DNA of 35,615 bases from Pseudomonadota bacterium (GTDB lineage Bacteria > Pseudomonadota > Gammaproteobacteria > Burkholderiales > Rhodocyclaceae), in NCBI GenBank assembly GCA_021782315.1, contig JAJXVG010000011.1, positions 1 through 35,615 on the forward strand, read 5' to 3'. Positions 16,082-22,911 of this stretch are shown piece by piece. Each line of letters opens with the position of its first letter. Position 1 is the first letter of the stretch. The notes beneath the pieces were generated by a model. It was not told the DNA's origin. It searched no databases and was given only the letters and a program-made list of their open reading frames with translations. The position numbers were made by a program, and so were the translations under genes.

Positions 16082-16109
16082 TTGACAAATAATCCATAAC
16101 AACTATGAA
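16082..16109 (+). promoter_or_regulatory. Promoter of the 168-aa gene
   Basis: Perfect -35 TTGACA (16082-16087), a 16-base spacer and TATGAA (16104-16109). Start near 16116 gives a very short leader with GGAGG (16120-16124) before the ATG at 16129. Confidence 0.6.
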
Positions 16110-16128
16110 TATAAAAAATGGAGGATTT

Positions 16129-16635
16129 ATGGGATTATTTGGAGAAAGAAAAAAAATTCAGAACGTACAAATTTCACTGCAACAAAAGAGAGAATTATTT
16201 AAAAGAATAATTCTGAATGTGTACACTGAGGAGAAAAACAAAGGATCTGACGAAGCATTAGAATGCGCATTATTTGTTGCACTAAATATTGTCTACAGAG
16301 AGTCAGATAGGCTCTCAAACAATCCATTTTATTTAGCAACGAAAAATGACAATATTACCTCAAGCTTATTTATGGAAGCAGGAGTCAGCCCCTTCTACAC
16401 AATGCTTAATCATTTAGAGCCTGATTCTATAGTTGAATTCTTTATTGACTACTTAATGCTAATTGATGGAGCATTAGATACAAACAAATATTACAACCTA
16501 AAGAAAGTAATCAACTTAATTTGCTTAAAAGAGGCTCCGTCTTCTTGGGCGATTGCTAAAACTTATGAACATGTTTGGTTTAAGCTTCTTGATCCTGAAA
16601 TAGTTGAACACCTAATAGATGGCATGTACAAGTAA
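16129..16635 (+). CDS. 168-aa hypothetical protein
   Basis: An unrecognised, mostly helical soluble protein (MGLFGERKKIQN, then LQQKRELFKRIILNVYTEE, ECALFVALNIVYRESDRLSNNPFYLATK, VEFFIDYLMLIDGALD). No membrane helix or catalytic motif is visible. The frame opens at 16105, but GGAGG at 16120-16124 lies four bases before ATG 16129, and the -10 box overlaps the earlier ATG, so 16129 is the start. It has its own promoter and terminator. Its place between the R-M pair and the mobilisation genes suggests an element-maintenance or defence accessory role, but the sequence does not prove one. Confidence 0.65.
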   Translation: MGLFGERKKIQNVQISLQQKRELFKRIILNVYTEEKNKGSDEALECALFVALNIVYRESDRLSNNPFYLATKNDNITSSLFMEAGVSPFYTMLNHLEPDSIVEFFIDYLMLIDGALDTNKYYNLKKVINLICLKEAPSSWAIAKTYEHVWFKLLDPEIVEHLIDGMYK

Positions 16636-16645
16636 ATCAATATTC

Positions 16646-16669
16646 AAACCGCCTTCGGGTGGTTTTTTT
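16646..16669. terminator. Terminator between convergent genes
   Basis: AAACCGCC (16646-16653), tetraloop TTCG and GGTGGTTT (16658-16665) form a stem with one G-T pair, followed by a T-run. It ends the 168-aa gene. Its right edge touches the stop of the convergent 58-aa gene, so it may serve both directions. Confidence 0.8.
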
Positions 16670-16844
16670 ATGCCTGATCATTTTTATTTTTGTATTCTTT
16701 AACTACTTTTTTCATGTAGGAATTAAGAACGAAACTTGGAGATTTTTTGTACGTCTCACAAAGTTTAGAAAAATCTTCGAACAGTTCTGCCTCGAAATAC
16801 ATTGTTCTTTTCTTCTTTAATATTTCAGTTTTTTTGTTTGCCAT
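16668..16844 (-). CDS. 58-aa ribbon-helix-helix (CopG-like) regulator
   Basis: A short gene found by reading the minus strand. The protein begins MANKKTEILKKKRTMYF, continues EAELFEDFSKLCETYKKS and PSFVLNSYMKKVVKEYK, and ends NKNDQA. The layout is that of a minimal ribbon-helix-helix repressor: a basic arm, a short beta strand (RTMYFEAE), helix A (LFEDFSKLCETYKK), a turn at Ser-Pro-Ser and helix B (FVLNSYMKKVVKEY). ATG at 16844 has GGAGG (16857-16853) eight bases upstream, inside one of three upstream repeats, which suggests autoregulation. It is divergent from the mobilisation genes, with the candidate oriT between them, so it may control transfer or copy functions, like relaxosome RHH proteins. 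A toxin partner was not found. Confidence 0.75.
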   Translation of the reverse strand: MANKKTEILKKKRTMYFEAELFEDFSKLCETYKKSPSFVLNSYMKKVVKEYKNKNDQA

Positions 16845-16847
16845 AAC

Positions 16848-16929
16848 CTATACCTCCAATTTGATTTTCAAACTACACCTCCAATATAGATTAAATAATT
16901 TTTTGGAAACGTCAATCTATACCTCCAAT
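16848..16929 (-). repeat. Three direct repeats upstream of the RHH gene (operator candidates)
   Basis: ATTGGAGGTRTAG (minus strand) occurs at 16860-16848, 16885-16873 and 16929-16917. The copy nearest the gene contains the GGAGG used as its ribosome-binding site, so a bound protein could block translation start or transcription. Flanking bases are also partly conserved (A or T before, TT after). Confidence 0.65.
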
Positions 16930-16934
16930 ATCAA

Positions 16935-17092
16935 AACTTGATTTTGGTTTTGTTTTTGGTTTAATGAATAGAGAAAAGACAAATTCGAAGCCAGGGGAAT
17001 CATTCGCTGTGCGGAATGAATAAATATGTGGGGTCCCCCCACTCCCCGATTTGTCATACGCGACTAATAACAATAAAAAGAAAGGTCCAAAA
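16935..17092. other. Candidate origin of transfer (oriT)
   Basis: This gap between the divergent RHH gene and mobC is where small mobilizable elements usually keep oriT. It holds an imperfect hairpin CATTCGC-TGT-GC(G)GAATG (17001-17018), a perfect stem GTGGGG/CCCCAC with apex TCC (17028-17042), and an unusually GC-rich block continuing ACTCCCCGATTTGTCATACG in otherwise AT-rich DNA. A nick site cannot be assigned by eye. Confidence 0.5.
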
Positions 17093-17491
17093 ATGGAAGT
17101 TAAAAAGAAAAAATCAACTGGTCAATCTGGCTCTGATGGCAACGAAGAATTGAGAACAAAAAGAATTGAGTTCTATGTATCACCATCTGAATTTTCAAAA
17201 ATTTCTCTCTTTTATGAGCAGTCACCACACAAGACAATGGGAAATTTTTGTAGAGAAAAAATGTTGTCCAAGCCAGGTGCCACAACTGACAAAAAAGAAA
17301 TTTTGTCTGAAATTTCAAAAAGTATTTATCAGCAATCAAAGATAAGCAACAATATTAACCAGATTGCCAAAAAAGTTAATTCAATAAAAAAGGACTACCC
17401 TGAATTATTGACTGAACTTAAATCAGAACTTGATGAACTAAAGCAACTAAACAAAGTAATGCTTTCCAAGTTCAAGAAAGTTGGAGGTTGA
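17093..17491 (+). CDS. MobC-like relaxosome accessory protein
   Basis: 132-aa basic protein. A Lys-rich N-terminus is followed by a ribbon-helix-helix-like segment (RTKRIEFYVSPSEFSKISLFYEQS, then TMGNFCREKMLS) and a long C-terminal coiled-coil-like helix (ISKSIYQQSKISNNINQIAKKVNSIKK). This is the MobC/bacterial mobilisation protein pattern, and it sits directly upstream of the relaxase. It would bind oriT and help melt or position DNA for nicking. The frame also opens at TTG 17051, but ATG 17093 has AAAGAAAGG in front. It ends one base before the relaxase ATG, and its last codons carry the relaxase Shine-Dalgarno GGAGG, so the two are coupled. Confidence 0.8.
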   Translation: MEVKKKKSTGQSGSDGNEELRTKRIEFYVSPSEFSKISLFYEQSPHKTMGNFCREKMLSKPGATTDKKEILSEISKSIYQQSKISNNINQIAKKVNSIKKDYPELLTELKSELDELKQLNKVMLSKFKKVGG

Positions 17492-17492
17492 A

Positions 17493-18836
17493 ATGATTGT
17501 TCAATTCTTCAACCACGGCACAGGAAAGGCTGATTCTGCCGTTAGATATTTATTGCAAGACAATGATTCAAACGGAAATCCAAGAAATCCTAAGCCAGAG
17601 ATTTTTTATGGTGATCCTGATTTGACAAAACTTTTAATTGATAACAATCCAAGAAAATTCAAATATAGTTCTGGTGTTATTGCTTTTCGTGATGATGAAA
17701 AGCCTACTGAGGCACAGCTAAATAAAATTATCAAAGATTTTTATTTGACATTTGCACCAGGTCTTGGGCCAGATAGATTGAATATGCTTATTGTTAGGCA
17801 CGAAGACAAAGGAAATACAGAGCTTCATCTTTTAATTCCAATGATTGACGCCAAAACTCAAAAGCAATTCAACATCACCCCACCAGGTGAAGCTTCAAAA
17901 CAAATGTTCAGAGATTTTCAAGCAATGTGGAATCACAAGCTTGGTTATGCTCAGGTTGTGGAAGATCCATTAAAAGCAGAGTTTTCTAATTTTGATAAAA
18001 AAGTTCCAGCAGGAAAAACAAGCAACACAATAAAAAATCGTTTAAGTGTTGAAATTCCAAAGCTAATCAGAAAAGGGAAAATAAATAACAGAAATGAGTT
18101 AATTGGATTTCTTGAGGAAAGAGGTTGCACCATTACCAGAAAGGGAATGGATTACATTTCAGTAAAATTTCCAAATCAAAAGAAGGCAACCAGATTAACA
18201 GGCCCTGTTTTCAGTAAAAATTCTGACTACAAAAAGCTTGTCAATGAAGCTGACGCGGTTCTAAACAACACATTTCTAAACAGCTTTCAAGTATCAAGAA
18301 TAAAAGTCAGACTTGAGGGCTCCACTGAATACAGAAGAAATTTTATTGAAAATCGTTTTAATAAGCCAAAAAGAATCAGAAAAGGCACAACAATTAAACC
18401 TAAGCTTCCAAAGCAAAAGCTAACAAGTGCCACAGTTCAAGACATTTCTTCCATCAATAAAAATCAACCAGAAACCAATTCTGGAAAAATTTTAAGTAAT
18501 GTTGATCGTGGAATTTCTAATAAATTAAGAAATCCAACCAGCGGAGCTAAAGGATCGCAGTATGCGAAAAGCCCCGTTTCCGAAAGGAAAAAGAGTTCTG
18601 GTGCAGTTCAAGGCGTAGCCAAATCTTTAGCCAGCCTACAAATGCAGATTGATTCAGCACAAGCTGATTTAGCTAATGCTCAAACTTTGGAAGATAGGAT
18701 TAAAGCCGAAGCAAAACTAAATTCTTTAATTTTGCAGAAAAACAAGCTTTTAGCTGAAATTGAACAAGCCAGAATTGCAGAACTCAACCAGGAACAGGCA
18801 CCAGCCACCACACCACGAAGAAGGCCCAGACCTTGA
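17493..18836 (+). CDS. mobA: MobA/VirD2-like relaxase
   Basis: 447-aa relaxase. The N-terminal ~200 residues carry the nuclease domain: a candidate nucleophile Tyr19 in GKADSAVRYLLQ, a conserved block SSGVIAFRDDEKPTEAQL, and the metal-site motif RHEDKGNTELHLLIPMI, in which the usual three-His cluster is replaced by an H-E-(D)-type arrangement. WNHKLGYAQVVEDP follows. The C-terminal third is Lys- and Pro-rich and ends in a coiled coil (SLQMQIDSAQADLANAQTLEDRIKAEAKL). It would nick oriT and lead one strand through a helper's type IV machinery. TTG 17481 is in frame, but ATG 17493 has GGAGG at the right distance. No primase domain is visible. The exact MOB family needs an HMM search. Confidence 0.82.
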   Translation: MIVQFFNHGTGKADSAVRYLLQDNDSNGNPRNPKPEIFYGDPDLTKLLIDNNPRKFKYSSGVIAFRDDEKPTEAQLNKIIKDFYLTFAPGLGPDRLNMLIVRHEDKGNTELHLLIPMIDAKTQKQFNITPPGEASKQMFRDFQAMWNHKLGYAQVVEDPLKAEFSNFDKKVPAGKTSNTIKNRLSVEIPKLIRKGKINNRNELIGFLEERGCTITRKGMDYISVKFPNQKKATRLTGPVFSKNSDYKKLVNEADAVLNNTFLNSFQVSRIKVRLEGSTEYRRNFIENRFNKPKRIRKGTTIKPKLPKQKLTSATVQDISSINKNQPETNSGKILSNVDRGISNKLRNPTSGAKGSQYAKSPVSERKKSSGAVQGVAKSLASLQMQIDSAQADLANAQTLEDRIKAEAKLNSLILQKNKLLAEIEQARIAELNQEQAPATTPRRRPRP

Positions 18837-18844
18837 CGCCACAG

Positions 18845-18867
18845 AACGGCCATAGAGCCGTTTTTTT
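18845..18867 (+). terminator. Terminator after the relaxase
   Basis: AACGGC (18845-18850) pairs with GCCGTT (18857-18862) around CATAGA, followed by a run of T. It lies nine bases after the relaxase stop. Confidence 0.82.
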
Positions 18868-18942
18868 GTGCTGGTTGATAGCTACCCTTACCCAAGCACC
18901 TTGAAGAGCTTGTGGCGTGTTCTACGGGGTGGTACGGTGGTA

Positions 18943-18987
18943 TTTCACACAGAGTCACGCATTTCTATGTGAAATTTTCTTCACACT
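18943..18987. promoter_or_regulatory. Candidate integrase arm-type sites, right end
   Basis: TTTCACACA (18943-18951), AGTCACGCA (18953-18961) and CTTCACACT (18979-18987) resemble the left-end set at 11442-11489. An inverted copy TGTGAAAT lies at 18968-18975. In both ends a TTCACAC-type copy is followed closely by a TCACGCA-type copy. Confidence 0.5.
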
Positions 18988-18997
18988 GAGGAAAAAC

Positions 18998-19022
18998 AAC
19001 AGCTTAAGCTGTGTAAGCTGTT
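18998..19022. repeat. 9-bp inverted repeat beside attR
   Basis: AACAGCTTA (18998-19006) and TAAGCTGTT (19014-19022) are exact complements, six bases inside the att core. They overlap the palindrome AGCTTAAGCT (19001-19010). The placement mirrors the hairpin beside attL. Confidence 0.6.
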
Positions 19023-19084
19023 AGGTGACACCAGAAACAGCCACCGGCCAGGGTCACCGTTTGGGTCGTCGTCGTTGCCGTCAT
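19004..19084 (-). pseudogene. msrA: msrA 5' fragment, ends in island sequence
   Basis: This is the start of msrA cut off by the island. ATG at 19084, with GGAGGAG just upstream, encodes MTATTTTQTVTLAGGCFWC, the conserved MsrA N-terminus including the complete active-site motif. It then runs into island DNA as HLTAYTA before TAA at 19006-19004. The native part ends inside the 13-bp core. The promoter and Shine-Dalgarno of msrA therefore remain here while the body of the gene is at 10810-11318. Precise excision would rejoin them in frame. A transcript from the msrA promoter would now enter the island antisense to the relaxase. Confidence 0.92.
19029..19041. repeat. attR core, 13-bp direct repeat
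   Basis: This is the exact copy of CACCAGAAACAGC found at 11306-11318. It lies within the GCFWC codons of the 5' msrA fragment. Confidence 0.9.
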
Positions 19085-19208
19085 CCTTCACTCCTCCATT
19101 CATTCAGCGCTCGTTGCCGACAGACAATACGCGGCCGGCTTCGTTCCGCGCCATCCGTAGCAAAAGCAAGTAAAATCGTGCGTCTCCGAACATCAACGAC
19201 TGCCTCCG

Positions 19209-20216
19209 ATGAGCACCGCCAAAAAACCGACTTTTAGTTCCGATGTTACGCCCGCCGGCGAGCATGGGTCTGCGCTGAAACCGGGCCAGCCCAGTTTCCA
19301 GGAAATCATCCTGCGCCTGCAGCAATACTGGAGCGACAAGGGCTGCGCCCTGCTCCAGCCGTACGACATGGAAGTCGGGGCCGGCACCAGCCACACCGCC
19401 ACCTTCCTGCGCGCCATCGGCCCGGAACCGTGGAAGGCCGCCTACGTGCAACCTTCGCGCCGCCCCAAGGACGGCCGCTACGGCGAAAACCCGAATCGCA
19501 TGCAGCATTACTACCAGTTCCAGGTGGTCCTGAAACCGGCCCCGGACAACATTCTCGAACTCTATCTCGGCTCGCTCGAAGCCCTCGGTTTCGACCTCAG
19601 GAAGAACGACGTCCGTTTCGTCGAGGACGACTGGGAAAACCCGACCCTGGGCGCCTGGGGCCTGGGCTGGGAGGTCTGGATGAACGGCATGGAAGTGACG
19701 CAATTCACCTATTTCCAGCAGGTCGGCGGCATCGACTGCAAGCCGATCACCGGCGAAATCACCTATGGCATCGAGCGCCTGGCCATGTACCTGCAGGGCG
19801 TCGAAAACGTCTATGACCTGACCTGGACGGAAGGCCTGACCTACGGCGACGTCTATCACCAGAACGAAGTCGAGCAATCGACCTACAACTTCGAGCATTC
19901 CGACGTCGACTTTCTCTTCCACGCCTTCGGCGCGCACGAGAAGCAGGCCCAGCACCTGATGGGTGCCCAACTGGCGCTGCCAGCCTACGAGCAGGTGCTC
20001 AAGGCGGCCCACACCTTCAACCTGCTCGACGCCCGTGGCGCCATTTCGGTCACCGAGCGCGCCGCCTACATAGGCCGCATCCGCAATCTGGCCCGCGCCG
20101 TGGCCCAGGCCTACCTCGACAGCCGCGCCCGTCTCGGCTTCCCGATGGCGCCGAAAGAATGGGCCGCCGAAGTCCTGAACAAGCTCGCCGAACAGAACGA
20201 AAAGAAAGCCGCCTGA
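19209..20216 (+). CDS. glyQ: Glycyl-tRNA synthetase alpha subunit
   Basis: 335-aa catalytic alpha subunit of the bacterial (alpha-beta)2 glycyl-tRNA synthetase, a class II enzyme. Diagnostic stretches are [32 protein letters not shown] (motif 1 region), [15 protein letters not shown] and [14 protein letters not shown] (motif 3). It charges tRNA-Gly in the cytoplasm together with GlyS, which starts one base after its stop. The N-terminal ~25 residues before PSFQEI are longer than in E. coli. ATG 19209 is the first in frame. A TAAAAT box (19171-19176) may be its -10. It is divergent from the msrA start. Confidence 0.96.
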   Translation: MSTAKKPTFSSDVTPAGEHGSALKPGQPSFQEIILRLQQYWSDKGCALLQPYDMEVGAGTSHTATFLRAIGPEPWKAAYVQPSRRPKDGRYGENPNRMQHYYQFQVVLKPAPDNILELYLGSLEALGFDLRKNDVRFVEDDWENPTLGAWGLGWEVWMNGMEVTQFTYFQQVGGIDCKPITGEITYGIERLAMYLQGVENVYDLTWTEGLTYGDVYHQNEVEQSTYNFEHSDVDFLFHAFGAHEKQAQHLMGAQLALPAYEQVLKAAHTFNLLDARGAISVTERAAYIGRIRNLARAVAQAYLDSRARLGFPMAPKEWAAEVLNKLAEQNEKKAA

Positions 20217-20217
20217 T

Positions 20218-22344
20218 ATGTCGTCCAAGAATTTGCTTGTAGAACTGTTCGTCGAGGAACTGCCGCCCAAGGCGCTGAAGAAGCTGGGCGAGGTCTTCGC
20301 CCAGACCCTGGCCCAACATCTGAAGAATGCCGGTTTGGCCGGCCCCGACACGGCCGTCGCCGCCTTTGCCTCGCCGCGCCGACTGGCCGCGCACCTGACT
20401 GCCGTCGCCCCGGTCGCCACCGACAAGCCGGTCGTCCAGAAACTGATGCCGGTTGCCGTCGGTCTCGACGCGGCCGGCAATGCCACCCCGGCCCTGCTCA
20501 AGAAACTGGCCGGCCTGGGCATAGACGCCGGCGCCGCCGCCTCCGCCGTGGCCGGACTGCGCCGCGAAAACGACGGCAAGGCCGACATCCTGTACTACGA
20601 CAGCCTGGCCAAGGGCGCGACGCTGGCCGACGGCCTGCAGAAGGCGCTGGAAGCCGCGTTGGCCGCGCTGCCGATTCCCAAGGTCATGACCTATCAGTTG
20701 CAGGATGGCTGGCGCAGCGTCAATTTCGTGCGTCCGGCCCACGGCCTGGTCGCCCTCCATGGCGAGGAGGTCGTGCCGCTCGACATCCTCGGCCTGAGCT
20801 CGGGCCGCGCCACCCACGGCCATCGTTTCGAGGCTGCCGTCGATCCCGTCGTCTTCGCCCATGCCGACGAATACGCCGGCAAACTGGCCACCGATGGCGC
20901 CGTCATCGCCTCCTTCGCCGAACGCCGCGCCGAGATCGCCCGCCAGTTGCAGTTGGCCGCAGCCCAGGCCGGCGCCGACCTCAAGCCGATCGACGACGAT
21001 GCCCTGCTTGACGAAGTCACCGCCCTGGTCGAGCGCCCGAACGTGCTGACCGGCCAGTTCGAGGCCGAATTTCTCGCCGTGCCGCAGGAATGCCTGATCC
21101 TGACCATGAAGGCGAACCAGAAGTATTTCCCGCTGCTCGACGCCGCCGGCAAGCTGACCAACCAGTTTCTCGTCGTCAGCAACATCAGCCCGGCCGACCC
21201 CTCCGCCGTGATCGGCGGCAACGAGCGCGTCGTTCGCCCGCGCCTGGCCGACGCCAAGTTCTTCTTCGACCAGGACCGCAAGAAGTCGCTGGAAAGCCGC
21301 GTCGCCGGTCTCGCCAAGGTGGTCTATCACAACAAGCTGGGCACCCAGGGCGAGCGCATGGCACGCGTCGCCGCCATTGCCCGCCGCATCGCCGACAGCC
21401 TCGGCGGCGGCGCCCTGGCCCAGCATGCCGAACAGGCGGCGGTGCTGGCCAAGGCCGACCTGCTGACCGACATGGTCGGCGAGTTTCCGGAATTGCAGGG
21501 CATCATGGGCCGCTATTACGCCCAGCACGACGGCCTGGACACCGATGTCGCCGATGCCGTCGAGGATCACTACAAACCGCGTTTCGCCGGCGACAGCCTG
21601 CCGCGCGGCCTGGTCGGCACGGTCGTCGCGCTGGCCGACAAGCTGGAAACGCTGGTCGGCATGTTCGGTATCGGCCAGATCCCGACCGGCGACCGCGACC
21701 CCTTCGCGCTGCGCCGCCACGCCCTGGGCGTCATCCGCATGCTCGCCGAGGGCGATCTCGACCTGCCGATCGACAAGCTGCTCAATAGCGCCTTTACCCA
21801 GTTCAACGGGGTCGAAGGCTTCCAGCTCAAGATCGATGCCCTGGCCGATTTCATCTACGACCGCCTGGCCGGCAGCCTGCGCGAACAGGGCTACACCGCG
21901 CAGGAAGTCGATGCCGTGGTCGCCCAGCGGCCGCAACGCCTGGGCGACATCCCCAAGCGGCTGGCCGCCGTGCGCGCCTTTGCCGCCCTGCCGGAAGCCG
22001 CCGCGTTGGCCGCCGCCAACAAGCGGGTCGGCAACATCCTGAAGAAGGTCGAAGGCAGCGTCGAAGCGAAGGTCGAGGCCGGCCGCCTGCAGGAAGCCGC
22101 CGAAATCGCGCTGCATGCCGCCCTCGTCGAAGTCGTGCCGCAGGCCGACGCCGCCTTCGAGACCGGCGACTACACCGAGTCGCTCACCGCGCTCGCCGCG
22201 CTGCGCGTCCCGGTCGATGCCTTTTTCGACGGCGTCATGGTCAATGCCGACGATCCGGCCCTGCGCGCCAACCGCCTCGGCCTGCTCGCCCACCTGCACG
22301 CGGCGATGAACCGCGTCGCCGACCTCTCGAAACTGTCCACGTAA
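20218..22344 (+). CDS. glyS: Glycyl-tRNA synthetase beta subunit
   Basis: 708-aa beta subunit of bacterial glycyl-tRNA synthetase. It begins LLVELFVEELPPKALKKLGEVF and contains the conserved FASPRRLAAHL, GGNERVVRPRLADAKFFFDQDRKKSL and HNKLGTQGERMARV segments. The C-terminal region (DALADFIYDRLAGSLREQGYTAQEVDAVV, then VFF-type DALR-like helices) binds tRNA. Together with GlyQ it recognises and charges tRNA-Gly. It follows glyQ by one base and precedes gmhB by 15 bases. A long minus-strand open frame across it is a codon-bias shadow. Confidence 0.96.
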   Translation: MSSKNLLVELFVEELPPKALKKLGEVFAQTLAQHLKNAGLAGPDTAVAAFASPRRLAAHLTAVAPVATDKPVVQKLMPVAVGLDAAGNATPALLKKLAGLGIDAGAAASAVAGLRRENDGKADILYYDSLAKGATLADGLQKALEAALAALPIPKVMTYQLQDGWRSVNFVRPAHGLVALHGEEVVPLDILGLSSGRATHGHRFEAAVDPVVFAHADEYAGKLATDGAVIASFAERRAEIARQLQLAAAQAGADLKPIDDDALLDEVTALVERPNVLTGQFEAEFLAVPQECLILTMKANQKYFPLLDAAGKLTNQFLVVSNISPADPSAVIGGNERVVRPRLADAKFFFDQDRKKSLESRVAGLAKVVYHNKLGTQGERMARVAAIARRIADSLGGGALAQHAEQAAVLAKADLLTDMVGEFPELQGIMGRYYAQHDGLDTDVADAVEDHYKPRFAGDSLPRGLVGTVVALADKLETLVGMFGIGQIPTGDRDPFALRRHALGVIRMLAEGDLDLPIDKLLNSAFTQFNGVEGFQLKIDALADFIYDRLAGSLREQGYTAQEVDAVVAQRPQRLGDIPKRLAAVRAFAALPEAAALAAANKRVGNILKKVEGSVEAKVEAGRLQEAAEIALHAALVEVVPQADAAFETGDYTESLTALAALRVPVDAFFDGVMVNADDPALRANRLGLLAHLHAAMNRVADLSKLST

Positions 22345-22359
22345 GGAGGCAAGGCCGCC

Positions 22360-22911
22360 ATGCCCACCAAGCTCGTCATCCTCGACCGCGACGGCGTCAT
22401 CAATTTCGACTCGGCCCAGTTCATCAAGAACCCGGCCGAATGGAAGCCGATCCCCGGCAGCCTGGAAGCCATCGCCCGTCTGACCCAGAGCGGCTACAAG
22501 GTGGTCGTGGCGACCAATCAGTCGGGCGTCGGACGCGGCCTGTTTGACATGGAAACCCTGAACCTGATCCACAGCAAGATGCACAAGGCCGTGGTGGAAC
22601 AGGGTGGGCGGATCGACGCCATTTTCTACTGCCCCCATGCCGCCGATTCGAAATGCGAATGCCGCAAGCCGAAACCGGGCATGTTCAAGCGGATTTCCGA
22701 AACCTTCAATATCGACCTGAACGGCATACCGGCCATCGGCGATTCGCTGCGCGATCTGCAGGCGTGCGCGGCGGCCGGCTGCCAACCGATGCTGGTGATG
22801 ACCGGCAAGGGAGAGAAGACCAGGGCCGACGGCGAGTTGCCGGCCGGCACCCAGGAATTCAAGGACCTGTCGGCCGCCATCGACGCCATTCTCAAGGAAA
22901 CGACACCATGA
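22360..22911 (+). CDS. gmhB: D-glycero-beta-D-manno-heptose-1,7-bisphosphate 7-phosphatase
   Basis: 183-aa HAD-superfamily phosphatase. Motif I is ILDRDGVIN (nucleophile Asp9, acid Asp11), motif II is VVATNQSG, and motif IV is AIGDSLRDLQA. The GmhB zinc loop is complete: C-P-H-A-A-D-S-K-C-E-C. It removes the 7-phosphate of heptose bisphosphate in ADP-heptose synthesis for lipopolysaccharide inner core. It overlaps the acyltransferase start by four bases (ATGA), so these envelope genes ride in the glyQS operon, an order common in betaproteobacteria. AAGGAGG lies before the start. Confidence 0.93.
   Translation: MPTKLVILDRDGVINFDSAQFIKNPAEWKPIPGSLEAIARLTQSGYKVVVATNQSGVGRGLFDMETLNLIHSKMHKAVVEQGGRIDAIFYCPHAADSKCECRKPKPGMFKRISETFNIDLNGIPAIGDSLRDLQACAAAGCQPMLVMTGKGEKTRADGELPAGTQEFKDLSAAIDAILKETTP

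Larger units (their letters stand above)
11319..19028. mobile_element. Integrative mobilizable element inserted in msrA
   Basis: A distinctly AT-rich segment sits in GC-rich chromosome. It is bounded by the 13-bp direct repeat, one copy of which belongs to the island, so the inserted unit is 7,723 bp. Content in order: tyrosine integrase, H-NS-like protein, 103-aa unknown, Eco29kI-type restriction endonuclease and methyltransferase, a hairpin-rich noncoding stretch, 168-aa unknown, 58-aa ribbon-helix-helix protein, candidate oriT, MobC-like protein and relaxase. No type IV secretion genes, coupling protein or recognisable replication initiator are present, so transfer would need a helper plasmid or ICE. 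Joining the two flanks across one core copy restores an intact msrA reading frame (MTATTTTQTVTLAGGCFWC-LEAAFEQ), which shows the insertion is precise. Confidence 0.93.

Noticed and set aside
15405-16128. Retron or group II intron
   Set aside because: No reverse transcriptase is present next to the structured region; the following 168-aa protein has no RT motif.
16668-16844. Antitoxin of a toxin-antitoxin pair
   Set aside because: The RHH protein would suit, but no adjacent gene in the same unit looks like a toxin.
16848-16929. CRISPR array
   Set aside because: Only three short repeats at unequal spacing (25 and 44 bases), directly before a regulator gene and containing Shine-Dalgarno sequence.
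11306-19041. Temperate prophage
   Set aside because: No capsid, terminase, portal, lysis or phage replication genes; a relaxase and MobC-like protein are present instead.
20050-22785. 911-codon minus-strand open frame opposite glyS
   Set aside because: It lies antisense to the clearly conserved glyS; long antisense frames are a by-product of GC-rich codon use. Its translation is low-complexity and matches no family.
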